A stretch of DNA of 60,255 nt from positions 1 to 60,255 of the forward strand of contig MFXK01000028.1 in assembly GCA_001788835.1 (NCBI GenBank), written 5' to 3'. The notes beneath the pieces are model-generated. The model worked only from the letters and a program-made list of their open reading frames with translations. It did no database searches and was not told where the DNA came from. The translations under genes and the position numbers were made by a program. The number at the start of each line of letters is the position of its first letter. The first letter of the stretch is position 1. The DNA comes from Candidatus Peregrinibacteria bacterium RIFOXYB2_FULL_33_20. GTDB lineage: Bacteria > Patescibacteriota > Gracilibacteria > UBA1369 > GWF2-33-10. Positions 1-7,829 of this stretch are shown piece after piece.

Positions 1-892
1 TTTTACAATCCCATAAATCCTCGCATTCAAAACAATTAGTAGCATTTTTACAGTTAAATAAATAATCTCCACTTACATTTTCATTTTGAACTCCGTGATA
101 AAATTTTTGTGGAAACTGCAGAGTAAATTCTTGAAATTGAGCGGTTAATTGCTTAAGAAAATGTCTATTTTTCAAACAAGCCATCGCCTCTTCATACTTT
201 TCTTTTGGCATTGGTTTATTTAAAATATGATACTCTTTCTGTCTTAAATTCACACACATAAAACAATGCTTAAGTCCCGTACAATTAAGAAGAAAAGCAC
301 TATCATTACAAGTCTCAGAATTTTCCACAAAATAACAATTAAAACAATTCTGAATATCACAACAATTATAGCAAAGTTCAGATTTCCTAGCTCTATATGA
401 CTCCATAACATCATTGCACTTATTAATGCTATAACTATACAGACAATCTCTAGATTCATCAGAATCAAATATCATATAACAATTTTTGTTTTTTCCAGAA
501 TGATTTGTATACTCTGAATTTTCATCAAATTCATAAGCTGTAAAAAGTGCTGGTTTTGGTACCTTAAGTGATAATTCATTAAATTGTTCGAAAAAGGACA
601 TGTTAAAATTAAAATCCATTCCATATTTCAAAGCGTCCCATTTATCACTATACCAATAATCTTGTTTATACACTTTATGAACAGAACTTGGATGATAATT
701 CGAAATTATTTTTTCTCCTGTTGCATCGCATTTTCGTTCATATAAATTTAACTGATTAATTCTTGCCAATCTTCTTATTTTTCTACACCTCAAACAGTGA
801 GTTGGCGCGGGTACGCTAATTTTTTCATAAAATTTTAAATCCAAATCAGTTATTTCGAAACTTTGAGAACAGTTTTTGCAAATTTTTTGCAT
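1..892 (-). CDS. Cys-rich multi-zinc-ribbon protein, copy 1 (3' end outside window)
   Basis: The frame is open from an ATG at 892 to the window edge, about 297 residues, so the C-terminus is missing. It opens MQKICKNC and holds about 22 Cys in CxxC or NCxxC spacing: an N-terminal ribbon (CKNC, CLRC), then a long stretch with a Cys pair every 10-20 residues. It is a clear paralogue of the gene at 1773-3527, sharing the start, the SFFEQFNEL segment and the GVQNENVSGD segment. The family is, to my knowledge, common in Patescibacteria and has no assigned function; metal binding is inferred from the Cys pairs. It is divergent from the TrmB-like gene at 1036, with 143 bp between them. Confidence 0.85.
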   Translation of the reverse strand, partial: MQKICKNCSQSFEITDLDLKFYEKISVPAPTHCLRCRKIRRLARINQLNLYERKCDATGEKIISNYHPSSVHKVYKQDYWYSDKWDALKYGMDFNFNMSFFEQFNELSLKVPKPALFTAYEFDENSEYTNHSGKNKNCYMIFDSDESRDCLYSYSINKCNDVMESYRARKSELCYNCCDIQNCFNCYFVENSETCNDSAFLLNCTGLKHCFMCVNLRQKEYHILNKPMPKEKYEEAMACLKNRHFLKQLTAQFQEFTLQFPQKFYHGVQNENVSGDYLFNCKNATNCFECEDLWDCK

Positions 893-919
893 AATTATTT
901 TTTTAAAATTTAAGAACCA

Positions 920-948
920 ATTCTATCATAAATAATTTCATCTGTCAA
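920..948 (-). promoter_or_regulatory. Sigma-70-type promoter for Cys-rich gene 1
   Basis: On the minus strand TTGACA (948-943) is followed by exactly 17 nt and TAGAAT (925-920), with an extended TG at 928-927. Transcription would start near 912, giving a leader of about 20 nt with no Shine-Dalgarno sequence. Confidence 0.65.
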
Positions 949-959
949 GAGTACGTGAC
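943..959. promoter_or_regulatory. Inverted repeat GTCA-N8-TGAC over the -35 of Cys-rich gene 1
   Basis: GTCA at 944-947 and TGAC at 956-959 are separated by 8 nt. The same half-sites and spacing recur at 1012-1027 next to the TrmB-like gene. It overlaps the -35 box of the Cys-rich gene and may be a regulator binding site; part of the match comes from the -35 hexamer itself. Confidence 0.4.
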
Positions 960-976
960 TATATTTTAAGTATATA

Positions 977-1005
977 TTGTAAAATGGCTTAAAATCAAGT
1001 AAAAT
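977..1005 (+). promoter_or_regulatory. Promoter for TrmB-like regulator 1
   Basis: TTGTAA (977-982), 17 nt, then TAAAAT (1000-1005). The inverted repeat at 1011-1028 begins 5 nt downstream, over the expected transcription start. Confidence 0.5.
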
Positions 1006-1010
1006 ATTTA

Positions 1011-1028
1011 TGTCAATATACCCTGACA
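1011..1028. promoter_or_regulatory. Operator-like inverted repeat TGTCA-N8-TGACA before TrmB-like gene 1
   Basis: Perfect 5-bp arms (1011-1015 and 1024-1028) around an 8-nt spacer, between the -10 box and the ATG at 1036. The position fits repression of the downstream regulator gene. An equal-geometry repeat lies at 3643-3660 before the second regulator. Confidence 0.5.
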
Positions 1029-1035
1029 ATATAAA

Positions 1036-1776
1036 ATGGATTATATAAAAAAAGTTTTATTAGATGCTGGACTTGAAGATTTAGAAATAGAAGTTTATTT
1101 GAATCTTTTAAAAATAGGGGAAGCGCCTGTAAGTACAATAGCTCGCAAAATAGGATCAAAAAGAACTAATATATATAATGTTACAGAAAAATTAAGTCAA
1201 AAGGGGTTTTTGAGTGAAATTAACAAATCAAATGTCAAATATTTCAGCGCCATGGATCCAAAAAAGATCCTTTATTCACAAAAACAACAAAAAGATATAG
1301 TAGAAAGAAACATACATAATTTAGAAGAGATTTTGCCCCAACTTGAAAGTCTTAAGGATCCTTATGCACTTAAACCTAGAGTTAGCTTCTATCAGGGGAA
1401 AGAAGCAATTGGAAGTTTACTTATTCAAACGCTGGAAGAGCCTTTTGATGCGTATTTTAATCCGGATGAAGCTTATAATCTTTTTCCGAAATCAATTGAG
1501 GATTTTCAAAAACACTCAGCAGAAAAAAATCTTTTTATAAGAGAGCTTCTCACTTATGGACGTTTAAGTAAAAAATATATAAAAGAAGTAAAAAATCCAA
1601 ATCATAAATGTAAAATTTTACCAAAAAGATATAATTTTTTTACTGATAATTTCATTTTTCATGACAAAATAATATTCATTTCATACAGAACTTTAATTGC
1701 TGTAGTTATTGAAAATGAAGATATCGCCCTTACCCAAAAACAAGCTTTTGAAATTATGTGGAATAGTTGTATTTAA
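1036..1776 (+). CDS. TrmB-like winged-helix transcriptional regulator 1
   Basis: 246 residues. The N-terminal 75 or so match the TrmB-type winged helix: a short helix, LEIEVYLNLLKIGEAPVSTI, a recognition region with SKRTNIYNVTEKL, and a wing leading to the KYFSAMDP segment typical of this family. The C-terminal part, from about 115, resembles the effector-sensing region of TrmB-like proteins; no ligand can be read from it. The gene is divergent from Cys-rich gene 1, and its stop codon overlaps the stop of Cys-rich gene 2 by 4 bp (1773-1776). Probable role: regulation of itself and the adjacent Cys-rich gene, inferred from layout and the inverted repeats upstream. Confidence 0.85.
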   Translation: MDYIKKVLLDAGLEDLEIEVYLNLLKIGEAPVSTIARKIGSKRTNIYNVTEKLSQKGFLSEINKSNVKYFSAMDPKKILYSQKQQKDIVERNIHNLEEILPQLESLKDPYALKPRVSFYQGKEAIGSLLIQTLEEPFDAYFNPDEAYNLFPKSIEDFQKHSAEKNLFIRELLTYGRLSKKYIKEVKNPNHKCKILPKRYNFFTDNFIFHDKIIFISYRTLIAVVIENEDIALTQKQAFEIMWNSCI

Positions 1777-3527
1777 TAAATGGTCTCCAAATAACATTTC
1801 TCACAATACACTATCTCTTTTCTCTCAAGTGGATAAGTAGTTTGAATTTCAGTATTACATTTCATGCAGTTCCTTGTCCAAAGTTTTCTAGGATTTCGCA
1901 TAGATAATCTTTGTCTATGTCTACAATCTGGACAGTTTTTTGGAATTGGCAGTTTTAGGCTGCGATAAAATTTTAATTCTTGTTTTATTATTTTGTAGTA
2001 TTTATTGCATGATTCACAATTTAAAATTTGATTAATGATTTCATCTTTGACGGAATCAATATTATCAGGAATTTCAATTTTCGGGCCAAAATATTCGCTA
2101 TTTTTTTCTTCATCTTTCCATTTATAGTTTTTTGACAATGCTTGTTCTTTGGTCGTTGGAAAATATTCCTGGGCTACTGTTTCATTGTAACCAAAGGGAG
2201 AAATTGATGATGGAAAAAATTCACCCCATTCAGAATCCTCCCATTTCAAATCCCCTAAATCCCCTTTAACAAGGGGACTTTCCGATCGCCCCCTTGTTAA
2301 AGGGGGGTGGGGAGATTTCATTGCCTCAATAATTTTTGGTACTAATTGTTCATATTCTTTTTTTGAATATTGTTTATTTAAGATGCAATATTTTTTATGA
2401 TTCAGACCAATACAACCAAAACAATCACTAACATTGTTAATGCAAAAATAACAATAAAGTAAATTACTTACATTATTCCAGCATGATGCTGAGAATTGAA
2501 CATTATAAAAATTGTTTCCGCAAAGATGATTTTCATATCCTAATTCTCCAGTTTGCCCCCACGCATAACAATCATGACAATTTTTGCTCTCATGAAGCCA
2601 TGTGCAATTTTTGCATTCTTCTGAATAATTACAATCAAAACAATTTGTAAGATTTTTTGAAAAGGAAATATGGTCGCCACTAACATTTTCATTATTTATG
2701 CCCTGATAATATTTGTGTGGAATAATTTTTTGTAAATCCAAGAATTTCTGTTTTGCAATAATTAACCACTGTGGATTTTTTAGAAGCTGATCGATTATGT
2801 CTATATATTCTTGTTTTGAATATTGCTGGTTTAAGAAACAATATGATTTGTTTTTCATCCCAACACAACAGAAACAGTTAGAACATTTTTTGCAGTCATA
2901 TAGAAAATAGCTGTCAGTGCAATTGTTACAATATTGAGATAAAAAAACTTTATAGCAGAAATAACAGTCTACACATTCATAACAAAGCTCGCTATCAAAT
3001 ATAAAAAGACTATCCAAAACATTTTTGCATCTGTGAAGGTAGGTACAGTAATAACAATCTTCTGATTTTAAGGCCGCAAAAATTAAATATGAATTTTTGT
3101 TATAAGAAGTTAAATTAGTATAATCACAATTTTCATTTCCTGCTTGTAAATTAACTGACATTACAGGGACTTTTAGCATTAACTCGCTAAATTGTTCAAA
3201 AAAACTTTTATTAAAATCATAATTTCTGCCAAAAACTATTGGATCGTATTTATCGCTCCAGATACATTTCTGGCAATAAACTTGAAAAGGTTTATCTGGT
3301 GAATAAATTGATATTATTTGTTGTTTACAAAGATCACATTTTCTTTTATATAAAACGCGTTCATTCCTAAAGGCAAGTTTTCTTTGTTGTCTGCATTCAT
3401 AACAAAGAGTTGGTTGGGGAATTAAATATTTTTTGTCATTAAAAACAGGAGATACTTTTTCATAGAATTTTAAATCCTCATCAGTAATTTCAAAATTTTG
3501 TTGGCAATTTTTACAAATTTTTTGCAT
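1773..3527 (-). CDS. Cys-rich multi-zinc-ribbon protein, copy 2
   Basis: 584 residues with about 45 Cys. Residues 1-90 hold a ribbon-like unit (CKNC, CYEC, CDLC, CQKC). The C-terminal 85 or so hold a second version of the same unit (CESC, CPDC, CMKC, CEKC), including matching RQQRKLAFRN and RHRQRLSMRN segments, so the protein is bracketed by a duplicated domain. Between them are many NCxxC-type turns, roughly one Cys pair per 10-20 residues, which could form a Cys-lined repeat fold. About 24 residues near 404-427 are encoded by a palindromic repeat (see 2248-2318). No signal peptide, so probably cytoplasmic. Function unknown. Divergent from TrmB-like regulator 2 with 138 bp between. Confidence 0.88.
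   Translation of the reverse strand: MQKICKNCQQNFEITDEDLKFYEKVSPVFNDKKYLIPQPTLCYECRQQRKLAFRNERVLYKRKCDLCKQQIISIYSPDKPFQVYCQKCIWSDKYDPIVFGRNYDFNKSFFEQFSELMLKVPVMSVNLQAGNENCDYTNLTSYNKNSYLIFAALKSEDCYYCTYLHRCKNVLDSLFIFDSELCYECVDCYFCYKVFLSQYCNNCTDSYFLYDCKKCSNCFCCVGMKNKSYCFLNQQYSKQEYIDIIDQLLKNPQWLIIAKQKFLDLQKIIPHKYYQGINNENVSGDHISFSKNLTNCFDCNYSEECKNCTWLHESKNCHDCYAWGQTGELGYENHLCGNNFYNVQFSASCWNNVSNLLYCYFCINNVSDCFGCIGLNHKKYCILNKQYSKKEYEQLVPKIIEAMKSPHPPLTRGRSESPLVKGDLGDLKWEDSEWGEFFPSSISPFGYNETVAQEYFPTTKEQALSKNYKWKDEEKNSEYFGPKIEIPDNIDSVKDEIINQILNCESCNKYYKIIKQELKFYRSLKLPIPKNCPDCRHRQRLSMRNPRKLWTRNCMKCNTEIQTTYPLERKEIVYCEKCYLETIY
2248..2318. repeat. Palindromic repeat inside Cys-rich gene 2, translated in frame
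   Basis: A perfect 16-bp inverted repeat (2261-2276 and 2290-2305, core CCCCTTTAACAAGGGG) with a 13-nt spacer, flanked by imperfect AAATC...CCCC ends. On the coding strand it gives a Pro/Gly/Lys-rich stretch that includes SPHPPLTRGR and SPLVKGDLGDL, unlike the rest of the protein. The open frame is kept. Sequences of this kind are dispersed palindromes in many bacterial genomes. Confidence 0.75.
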
Positions 3528-3610
3528 TTTTTAAAATTATTAACTAAGGTGTCATTTTCCTCTTAAAAATATTTTTATCAACAATTCTAATTATTATTTT
3601 TATAAAAATG

Positions 3611-3639
3611 TTTACAGCGCTTATTTAAATTGCTAAAAT
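3611..3639 (+). promoter_or_regulatory. Promoter for TrmB-like regulator 2
   Basis: TTTACA (3611-3616), 17 nt, then TAAAAT (3634-3639) with an extended TG at 3631-3632. The start site would fall inside the inverted repeat at 3643-3660. Confidence 0.6.
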
Positions 3640-3642
3640 TCC

Positions 3643-3660
3643 TGTAGATCATTTTCTACA
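3643..3660. promoter_or_regulatory. Operator-like inverted repeat TGTAG-N8-CTACA before TrmB-like gene 2
   Basis: Perfect 5-bp arms with an 8-nt spacer, 3 nt after the -10 box and 5 nt before the ATG. Arm length, spacer and position match the repeat at 1011-1028 while the half-site bases differ (TGTAG against TGTCA), as expected if each paralogous regulator reads its own site. Confidence 0.5.
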
Positions 3661-3665
3661 ACAAT

Positions 3666-4424
3666 ATGATTTATGATGATTTAATTTCGCTTGGCTTAAC
3701 TAAAGAAGAGATCAAAGTATATTTGGCAACTTTGGAACTTGGCGGGGGATTTGTAAGTGTTATTGCGAGTAAGGCTAAAGTTCATAGGGTTACATGCTAT
3801 AACACGCTTTCAAATTTAATTAAAAAAGGACTTTTGTCATTTACCAAGCATAAAAATATAAGATTTTATTCTCCTGAACCTCCGCAAGTTCTTTTGAATG
3901 ATTTTGAAGATAAACATGAAATAGCTAAGAAAGTACTACCTGAACTTATATCTTTGCAAAATAAATCAGCTTTTAAGCCAAAAATTAGATATTATGAAGA
4001 GAAAAAAAACATGAAATTAATTTTTGAAGATATGAATGAAGCTAAAACTGAAATTCTTGGATATACGAATTTAACTGCATTAACAGAACTTTTTGGAGAT
4101 GAGCTTAAAAGATTTGCTGATAATCTTATTAATAAAAAAATTAAAGCCAGATTTTTAACGCCTTTTGATGATGAAAATATAAAAATTATTAAAAATTTAT
4201 TTAAAAACGCAATTGATAATAATGTCGCAGAAATTTTGTGTGTTGATAAAAATCAATTTGATTTCAAAAGTGGCGTATTTTTCTATGACAACAAAACCGC
4301 AATTATTTCTTATGACAAAAATGAACTTCTGGGTGTAATTATAGAAAGTTCGGTGAACACAGAAACGCAAAAAGCCATATTTAATCTTGCCTGGCTTGGA
4401 GCAACAAGTTTTGTGGCTAAATAA
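3666..4424 (+). CDS. TrmB-like winged-helix transcriptional regulator 2
   Basis: 252 residues, same architecture as the regulator at 1036-1776: an N-terminal winged helix (LTKEEIKVYLATLELGGG, recognition segment KVHRVTCYNTLSNL, wing ending RFYSPEPP) and a C-terminal sensing-type region from about residue 110. The two are paralogues by organisation and motif order, though diverged in sequence. Divergent from Cys-rich gene 2, repeating the pairing seen at 1-1776. Ligand unknown. Confidence 0.85.
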   Translation: MIYDDLISLGLTKEEIKVYLATLELGGGFVSVIASKAKVHRVTCYNTLSNLIKKGLLSFTKHKNIRFYSPEPPQVLLNDFEDKHEIAKKVLPELISLQNKSAFKPKIRYYEEKKNMKLIFEDMNEAKTEILGYTNLTALTELFGDELKRFADNLINKKIKARFLTPFDDENIKIIKNLFKNAIDNNVAEILCVDKNQFDFKSGVFFYDNKTAIISYDKNELLGVIIESSVNTETQKAIFNLAWLGATSFVAK

Positions 4425-4429
4425 CAAAA

Positions 4430-4449
4430 AAGTTTTTTTTAAAAAACTT
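4430..4449 (+). terminator. Weak AT-only hairpin after TrmB-like gene 2
   Basis: AAGTTTTTT and AAAAAACTT form a 9-bp stem just after the stop codon at 4424. The stem has little G+C, so terminator function is uncertain. Confidence 0.3.
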
Positions 4450-4469
4450 ATTTTAAAAATAAAAAAACA

Positions 4470-4478
4470 TGTTATAAT
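4470..4478 (+). promoter_or_regulatory. Extended -10 promoter for the VirD4-like gene
   Basis: TG-T-TATAAT at 4470-4478, 31 nt before the ATG at 4510. No good -35 is visible, which an extended -10 can tolerate. Confidence 0.5.
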
Positions 4479-4509
4479 TATCTCTGACTTTTAATTTTAA
4501 GCGTATTTA

Positions 4510-6768
4510 ATGAGTGAACATAACAATAGTCATGGCGTTAAGGTAATGTTGATAAAAATTCCACCTGAAAATAACACCGCCGTTAAATTTGAACAATTAA
4601 TTGAAAATTTACATGAATCAGCACATGGCGAAATAATAGGCTGGGAAATTGTGTCTTATAACCAGCACATTTATTTCTATGTGAGAGTGGAAGCGAAGAT
4701 TAAAGAATTGGTGGAGGGACAAATATATGCCACTTATCCTTACGCTGAGATCGAAATTGTTGATGATTACGCTTATTTGAATGAAGATAGGGTGAAGAGA
4801 TTTAAAGCGGCAGAATTGCTTTTAACCAGAAGTGATATCTATCCGATTAAGACTTTTGAACATTTTGATGGAGATAGTTTGTCTGGTATTGGGGCGATTT
4901 TGACAAAACTTGAGGAAGGGGAGGAGGCTTGGATACAAATTATTGCTAGAGCGGAAGCTGATGATTGGAAGTTGAATTTTATTCGTGGATTGAAGATGAG
5001 ATTTATTGGTATTCCTAATTTATTTCGTTTAAAAAATTATTTTAAATTAAAAGGTCGGGCTGGTTTGAAAGAAGAAGATAAAGGTCATTTTGTGAAAAAA
5101 GCCGATCAGCACGCTTTTCGCACCCAAATCAGAATTGGATTTTTGGCCAAAAAGATGGAGGAGGCGAATCATAAATTACATGCTTTGACTCACGCTTTTA
5201 GTCAGTTTAATACTTTGGATCAAAATGCTTTTAAACAAATTGATGTTAATTCTAAAAAATTTGTAGAAGCATATGCTAAACTGCGATTTCAAGGGGCGAA
5301 CTATCTTTTATCTACCGAAGAATTATCTACTCTTTATCATTTGCCTAATCCTGATGCGGTGCCAAATTTAGTTTATGTAACTTCCCGTAAAGGCGAACCG
5401 CCTAGAGATCTCCCCAAAGAAGGTGGTCCTGATAAAATATCGTTTTTTGGCATTACCAATTTTCACAATCAAAATATGAAATTTGGAATTTACAGGAAAG
5501 ATCGTCGAAGACATTTGTATACAGTGGGTAAGAGTGGATCTGGCAAATCAAAATTGTTGGAGTTGTTGATGTTGGCGGATATTGCCGCTAATAAAGGCAT
5601 CGGGGTTTTGGATCCTCACGGAGATTTGGTTGACAATATTCTTAGATATATTCCGCCGGAGAGAAAAAATGATGTGATTTTATTTGACCCGACTGATACT
5701 GAATATCCAATTGCTTTTAATCCCCTAGAGCAGGTAACGTCTGAGTTTAGGGTGAGAGTGACGCTTGGATTCATTGAGATTTTTAAAAAATTGTTTGGAA
5801 CTAATTGGTCTCCAAGGTTGGAACATGTGCTTAGATACACAACCTTAGCTTTGTTGGATTCGCCGAATACTACAGTTTTGAGTATTCTGAAAATGCTGAC
5901 TGACAAAAATTATCGCCAGAAAATTGTTGCTAGAATTGATGATTCGGTAGTTAAAAATTTCTGGGTAAATGAATTTGCCGGTTGGAGTGAAAAATTTGAT
6001 AATGAAGCGATTACGCCACTTTTGAATAAAGTTGGACAATTCGTGTCCACTAATTTGATTCGTAATATTATCGGGCAACCAACCAACAAAATTAATATCA
6101 GGAATATTATGGACACTAATAAAATATTACTAATGAAAGTGCCAAAAGGAATTTTAGGGGAAGAAAATGCTCAATTATTAGGTTCTTTGATTATCACCAA
6201 AGTGTACCAAGCGGCGATGAGCAGGGCGGATACTTTTGAAGAAGATAGAATTGACTGGTATTTCTATGTGGATGAGTTTCAAAACTTTGCAACTGATACT
6301 TTTGATGAAATTTTATCAGAAGCGAGAAAATACAGACTGAATTTGACTTTGGCTCATCAGTTTATGGGTCAGCTTTCTGATAAAATTAGAAAAACGGTTT
6401 TTGGCAATGTGGGATCTTTGATAAGTTTCAGAGTGGGGGCTGATGATGCCCAAGTGCTTGCCAATGAATATAATCCTAGATTTAAAGAAAGAGATATCAT
6501 TAATTTGGGTGTTAGGGAAATGTATTTAAAATTATCTGTAAATGGTGAAATTAGAGATGCTTTTTCGGCTGTTACCATGTCGATGCCTAAGCCAGAAAAT
6601 GATATTTCGCATGAAATTAGAAATTTATCACGAGAAAAATATTGTCTACCACGGTCTGAAGTTGAAAAAACCTTGAAAGCCTGGGATGAAGGAGCGTTGG
6701 ATAATAAGGAACAGGATGTTAACCCCAATGATTTGGGGGAACCAGAGTTTACAGCACCGATCATATAG
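4510..6768 (+). CDS. VirD4/TraG-type DNA-pumping ATPase (type IV secretion coupling protein-like)
   Basis: 752 residues. Walker A GKSGSGKS at 340-347, followed by GVLDPHGDLVDNI; Walker B with WYFYVDEF at 583-590, followed by the TraG/VirD4-type segment ILSEARKYRLNLTLAHQF; arginine-rich and sensor-type segments after that. The N-terminal 330 residues have no membrane helix that I can see, unlike classical VirD4, and resemble the soluble N-terminal part of patescibacterial homologues. These ATPases move DNA or DNA-protein complexes at the inner membrane. No VirB4, relaxase or pilin lies nearby, so a conjugation role is not supported here; DNA uptake, segregation or secretion are open. Stands alone behind its own promoter. 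Confidence 0.85.
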   Translation: MSEHNNSHGVKVMLIKIPPENNTAVKFEQLIENLHESAHGEIIGWEIVSYNQHIYFYVRVEAKIKELVEGQIYATYPYAEIEIVDDYAYLNEDRVKRFKAAELLLTRSDIYPIKTFEHFDGDSLSGIGAILTKLEEGEEAWIQIIARAEADDWKLNFIRGLKMRFIGIPNLFRLKNYFKLKGRAGLKEEDKGHFVKKADQHAFRTQIRIGFLAKKMEEANHKLHALTHAFSQFNTLDQNAFKQIDVNSKKFVEAYAKLRFQGANYLLSTEELSTLYHLPNPDAVPNLVYVTSRKGEPPRDLPKEGGPDKISFFGITNFHNQNMKFGIYRKDRRRHLYTVGKSGSGKSKLLELLMLADIAANKGIGVLDPHGDLVDNILRYIPPERKNDVILFDPTDTEYPIAFNPLEQVTSEFRVRVTLGFIEIFKKLFGTNWSPRLEHVLRYTTLALLDSPNTTVLSILKMLTDKNYRQKIVARIDDSVVKNFWVNEFAGWSEKFDNEAITPLLNKVGQFVSTNLIRNIIGQPTNKINIRNIMDTNKILLMKVPKGILGEENAQLLGSLIITKVYQAAMSRADTFEEDRIDWYFYVDEFQNFATDTFDEILSEARKYRLNLTLAHQFMGQLSDKIRKTVFGNVGSLISFRVGADDAQVLANEYNPRFKERDIINLGVREMYLKLSVNGEIRDAFSAVTMSMPKPENDISHEIRNLSREKYCLPRSEVEKTLKAWDEGALDNKEQDVNPNDLGEPEFTAPII

Positions 6769-6772
6769 GGGA

Positions 6773-6807
6773 AATTTTGAATTCTAAATTTTGAATTTTG
6801 AATTAAG
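6773..6807. repeat. Five tandem AATTTTG-type heptamers
   Basis: AATTTTG, AATTCTA, AATTTTG, AATTTTG, AATTAAG follow one another without gaps, starting 4 nt after the VirD4-like stop codon. Nearly the same five-unit order recurs at 56635-56669. Confidence 0.8.
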
Positions 6808-6840
6808 GGAAAGAAAAAGTGTGAAAGTGTGAAGGAGGGG

Positions 6841-6959
6841 AGGAAAGAGGATGTAGTCAGAAGTGAGTAATCAGTAGTCAGTTAGCTACACTATTACCGA
6901 TTACTGACCACTGACTACCTATTACTATTCTCAGCTCTTAGTTCTTAGTTCTTAGCTCT
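6841..6959. repeat. Dispersed intergenic repeat ending in heptamers
   Basis: About 119 bp with GGATGTAGTC, ATTACCGA, GACCACTGACTACC and ATTACTATTCTCAGCTCT, ending in CAGCTCT, TAGTTCT, TAGTTCT, TAGCTCT (6932-6959) just before the PrsW start codon. A second copy in the same orientation lies at 31024-31128, directly before rpiB. Confidence 0.75.
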
Positions 6960-6963
6960 AACA

Positions 6964-7800
6964 ATGCTTATTCTCAGTATCATAATCGCTATAATACTTG
7001 CTCTGATTCCAGTTATAATCTGGGGGTATTTATTTTATATTAAAGAACCTGAGCCAAAGAGACTTATTCTGAAAGTTTTTTTAGGTGGGATGATATCAGT
7101 TATACCAATTATTCTTTATAAAGCATCATGGCAGTATTATCCGAATTTAAATGTGTTTTTGTATGTAGATAATTTTAAGCATCATTTTATCGGCATTGGA
7201 GATATTTTTAGCATACCTGTTAGCGTTATATTTACGTTTATGTTTGTGGGGGTGGTTGAAGAATATATGAAACATTTTATCGTTAAATTTACAGATAAAA
7301 ATAATTTAAAAAATATTGATGATGTAATGGAGTTAAGTATTATTGCGGCACTTGGATTTGCTTTTGTTGAAAATATTTTGTATTTTTTATTAATCTGGCA
7401 GAAGCAGGGTGTTCAGAATTTAATAATTGCTTTTATATTTAGATCAATATTCTCTACATTTGCGCATATTTTATTTTCAGGCATATATGGGTATTTTTAT
7501 GGCATAGCACGGTTTGCTTCTCCAATTTATAAAGAAAATCTTATTAAAAACAGATCGAGATTTATTGCTGTCATGCATAAAATTATACACTTAAAAAGTG
7601 AAACAATTTTTAAAGAAGAAAAAATTGTTGAAGGACTTATGTTTTCGATGCTACTGCACGCATTATTTAATATAGTGCTTGAATTAGATTTTACCATTTT
7701 AGTTGTTCCATTCCTTATTATTGGATATATTTATCTTTCATATCTTTTTAGTAAAAAAGAGGATCATAAGGAGTATGGGAGGGTGGTGGGGGAACAATGA
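6964..7800 (+). CDS. PrsW-family intramembrane metalloprotease
   Basis: 278 residues, about seven to eight hydrophobic segments. It carries the PrsW signature elements in order: VVEEYMKHF (EExxK type) near residue 97, ALGFAFVENILYF, HILFSGIYGYFYG, and LLHALFNIVLE near the C-terminus, giving the Glu and His ligands expected for a membrane zinc protease of the CPBP/PrsW clan. In Bacillus PrsW cleaves an anti-sigma factor; the substrate here is unknown. The ATG follows a heptamer array, with no ribosome binding site. The next gene is a large surface lipoprotein, but 314 bp of repeat DNA separates them, so co-transcription is doubtful. Confidence 0.85.
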   Translation: MLILSIIIAIILALIPVIIWGYLFYIKEPEPKRLILKVFLGGMISVIPIILYKASWQYYPNLNVFLYVDNFKHHFIGIGDIFSIPVSVIFTFMFVGVVEEYMKHFIVKFTDKNNLKNIDDVMELSIIAALGFAFVENILYFLLIWQKQGVQNLIIAFIFRSIFSTFAHILFSGIYGYFYGIARFASPIYKENLIKNRSRFIAVMHKIIHLKSETIFKEEKIVEGLMFSMLLHALFNIVLELDFTILVVPFLIIGYIYLSYLFSKKEDHKEYGRVVGEQ

Positions 7801-7829
7801 AAAATTGAAAATGAAAAATTACTAAACGA

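Noticed and set aside
250-468. Minus-strand open frame of 72 codons
   Set aside because: It is out of frame with the Cys-rich gene running through 1-892, has a hydrophobic low-complexity translation, and is a shadow of that gene.
4510-6768. Conjugative element
   Set aside because: Only the coupling-type ATPase is present; no relaxase, VirB genes, integrase or attachment sites were seen.
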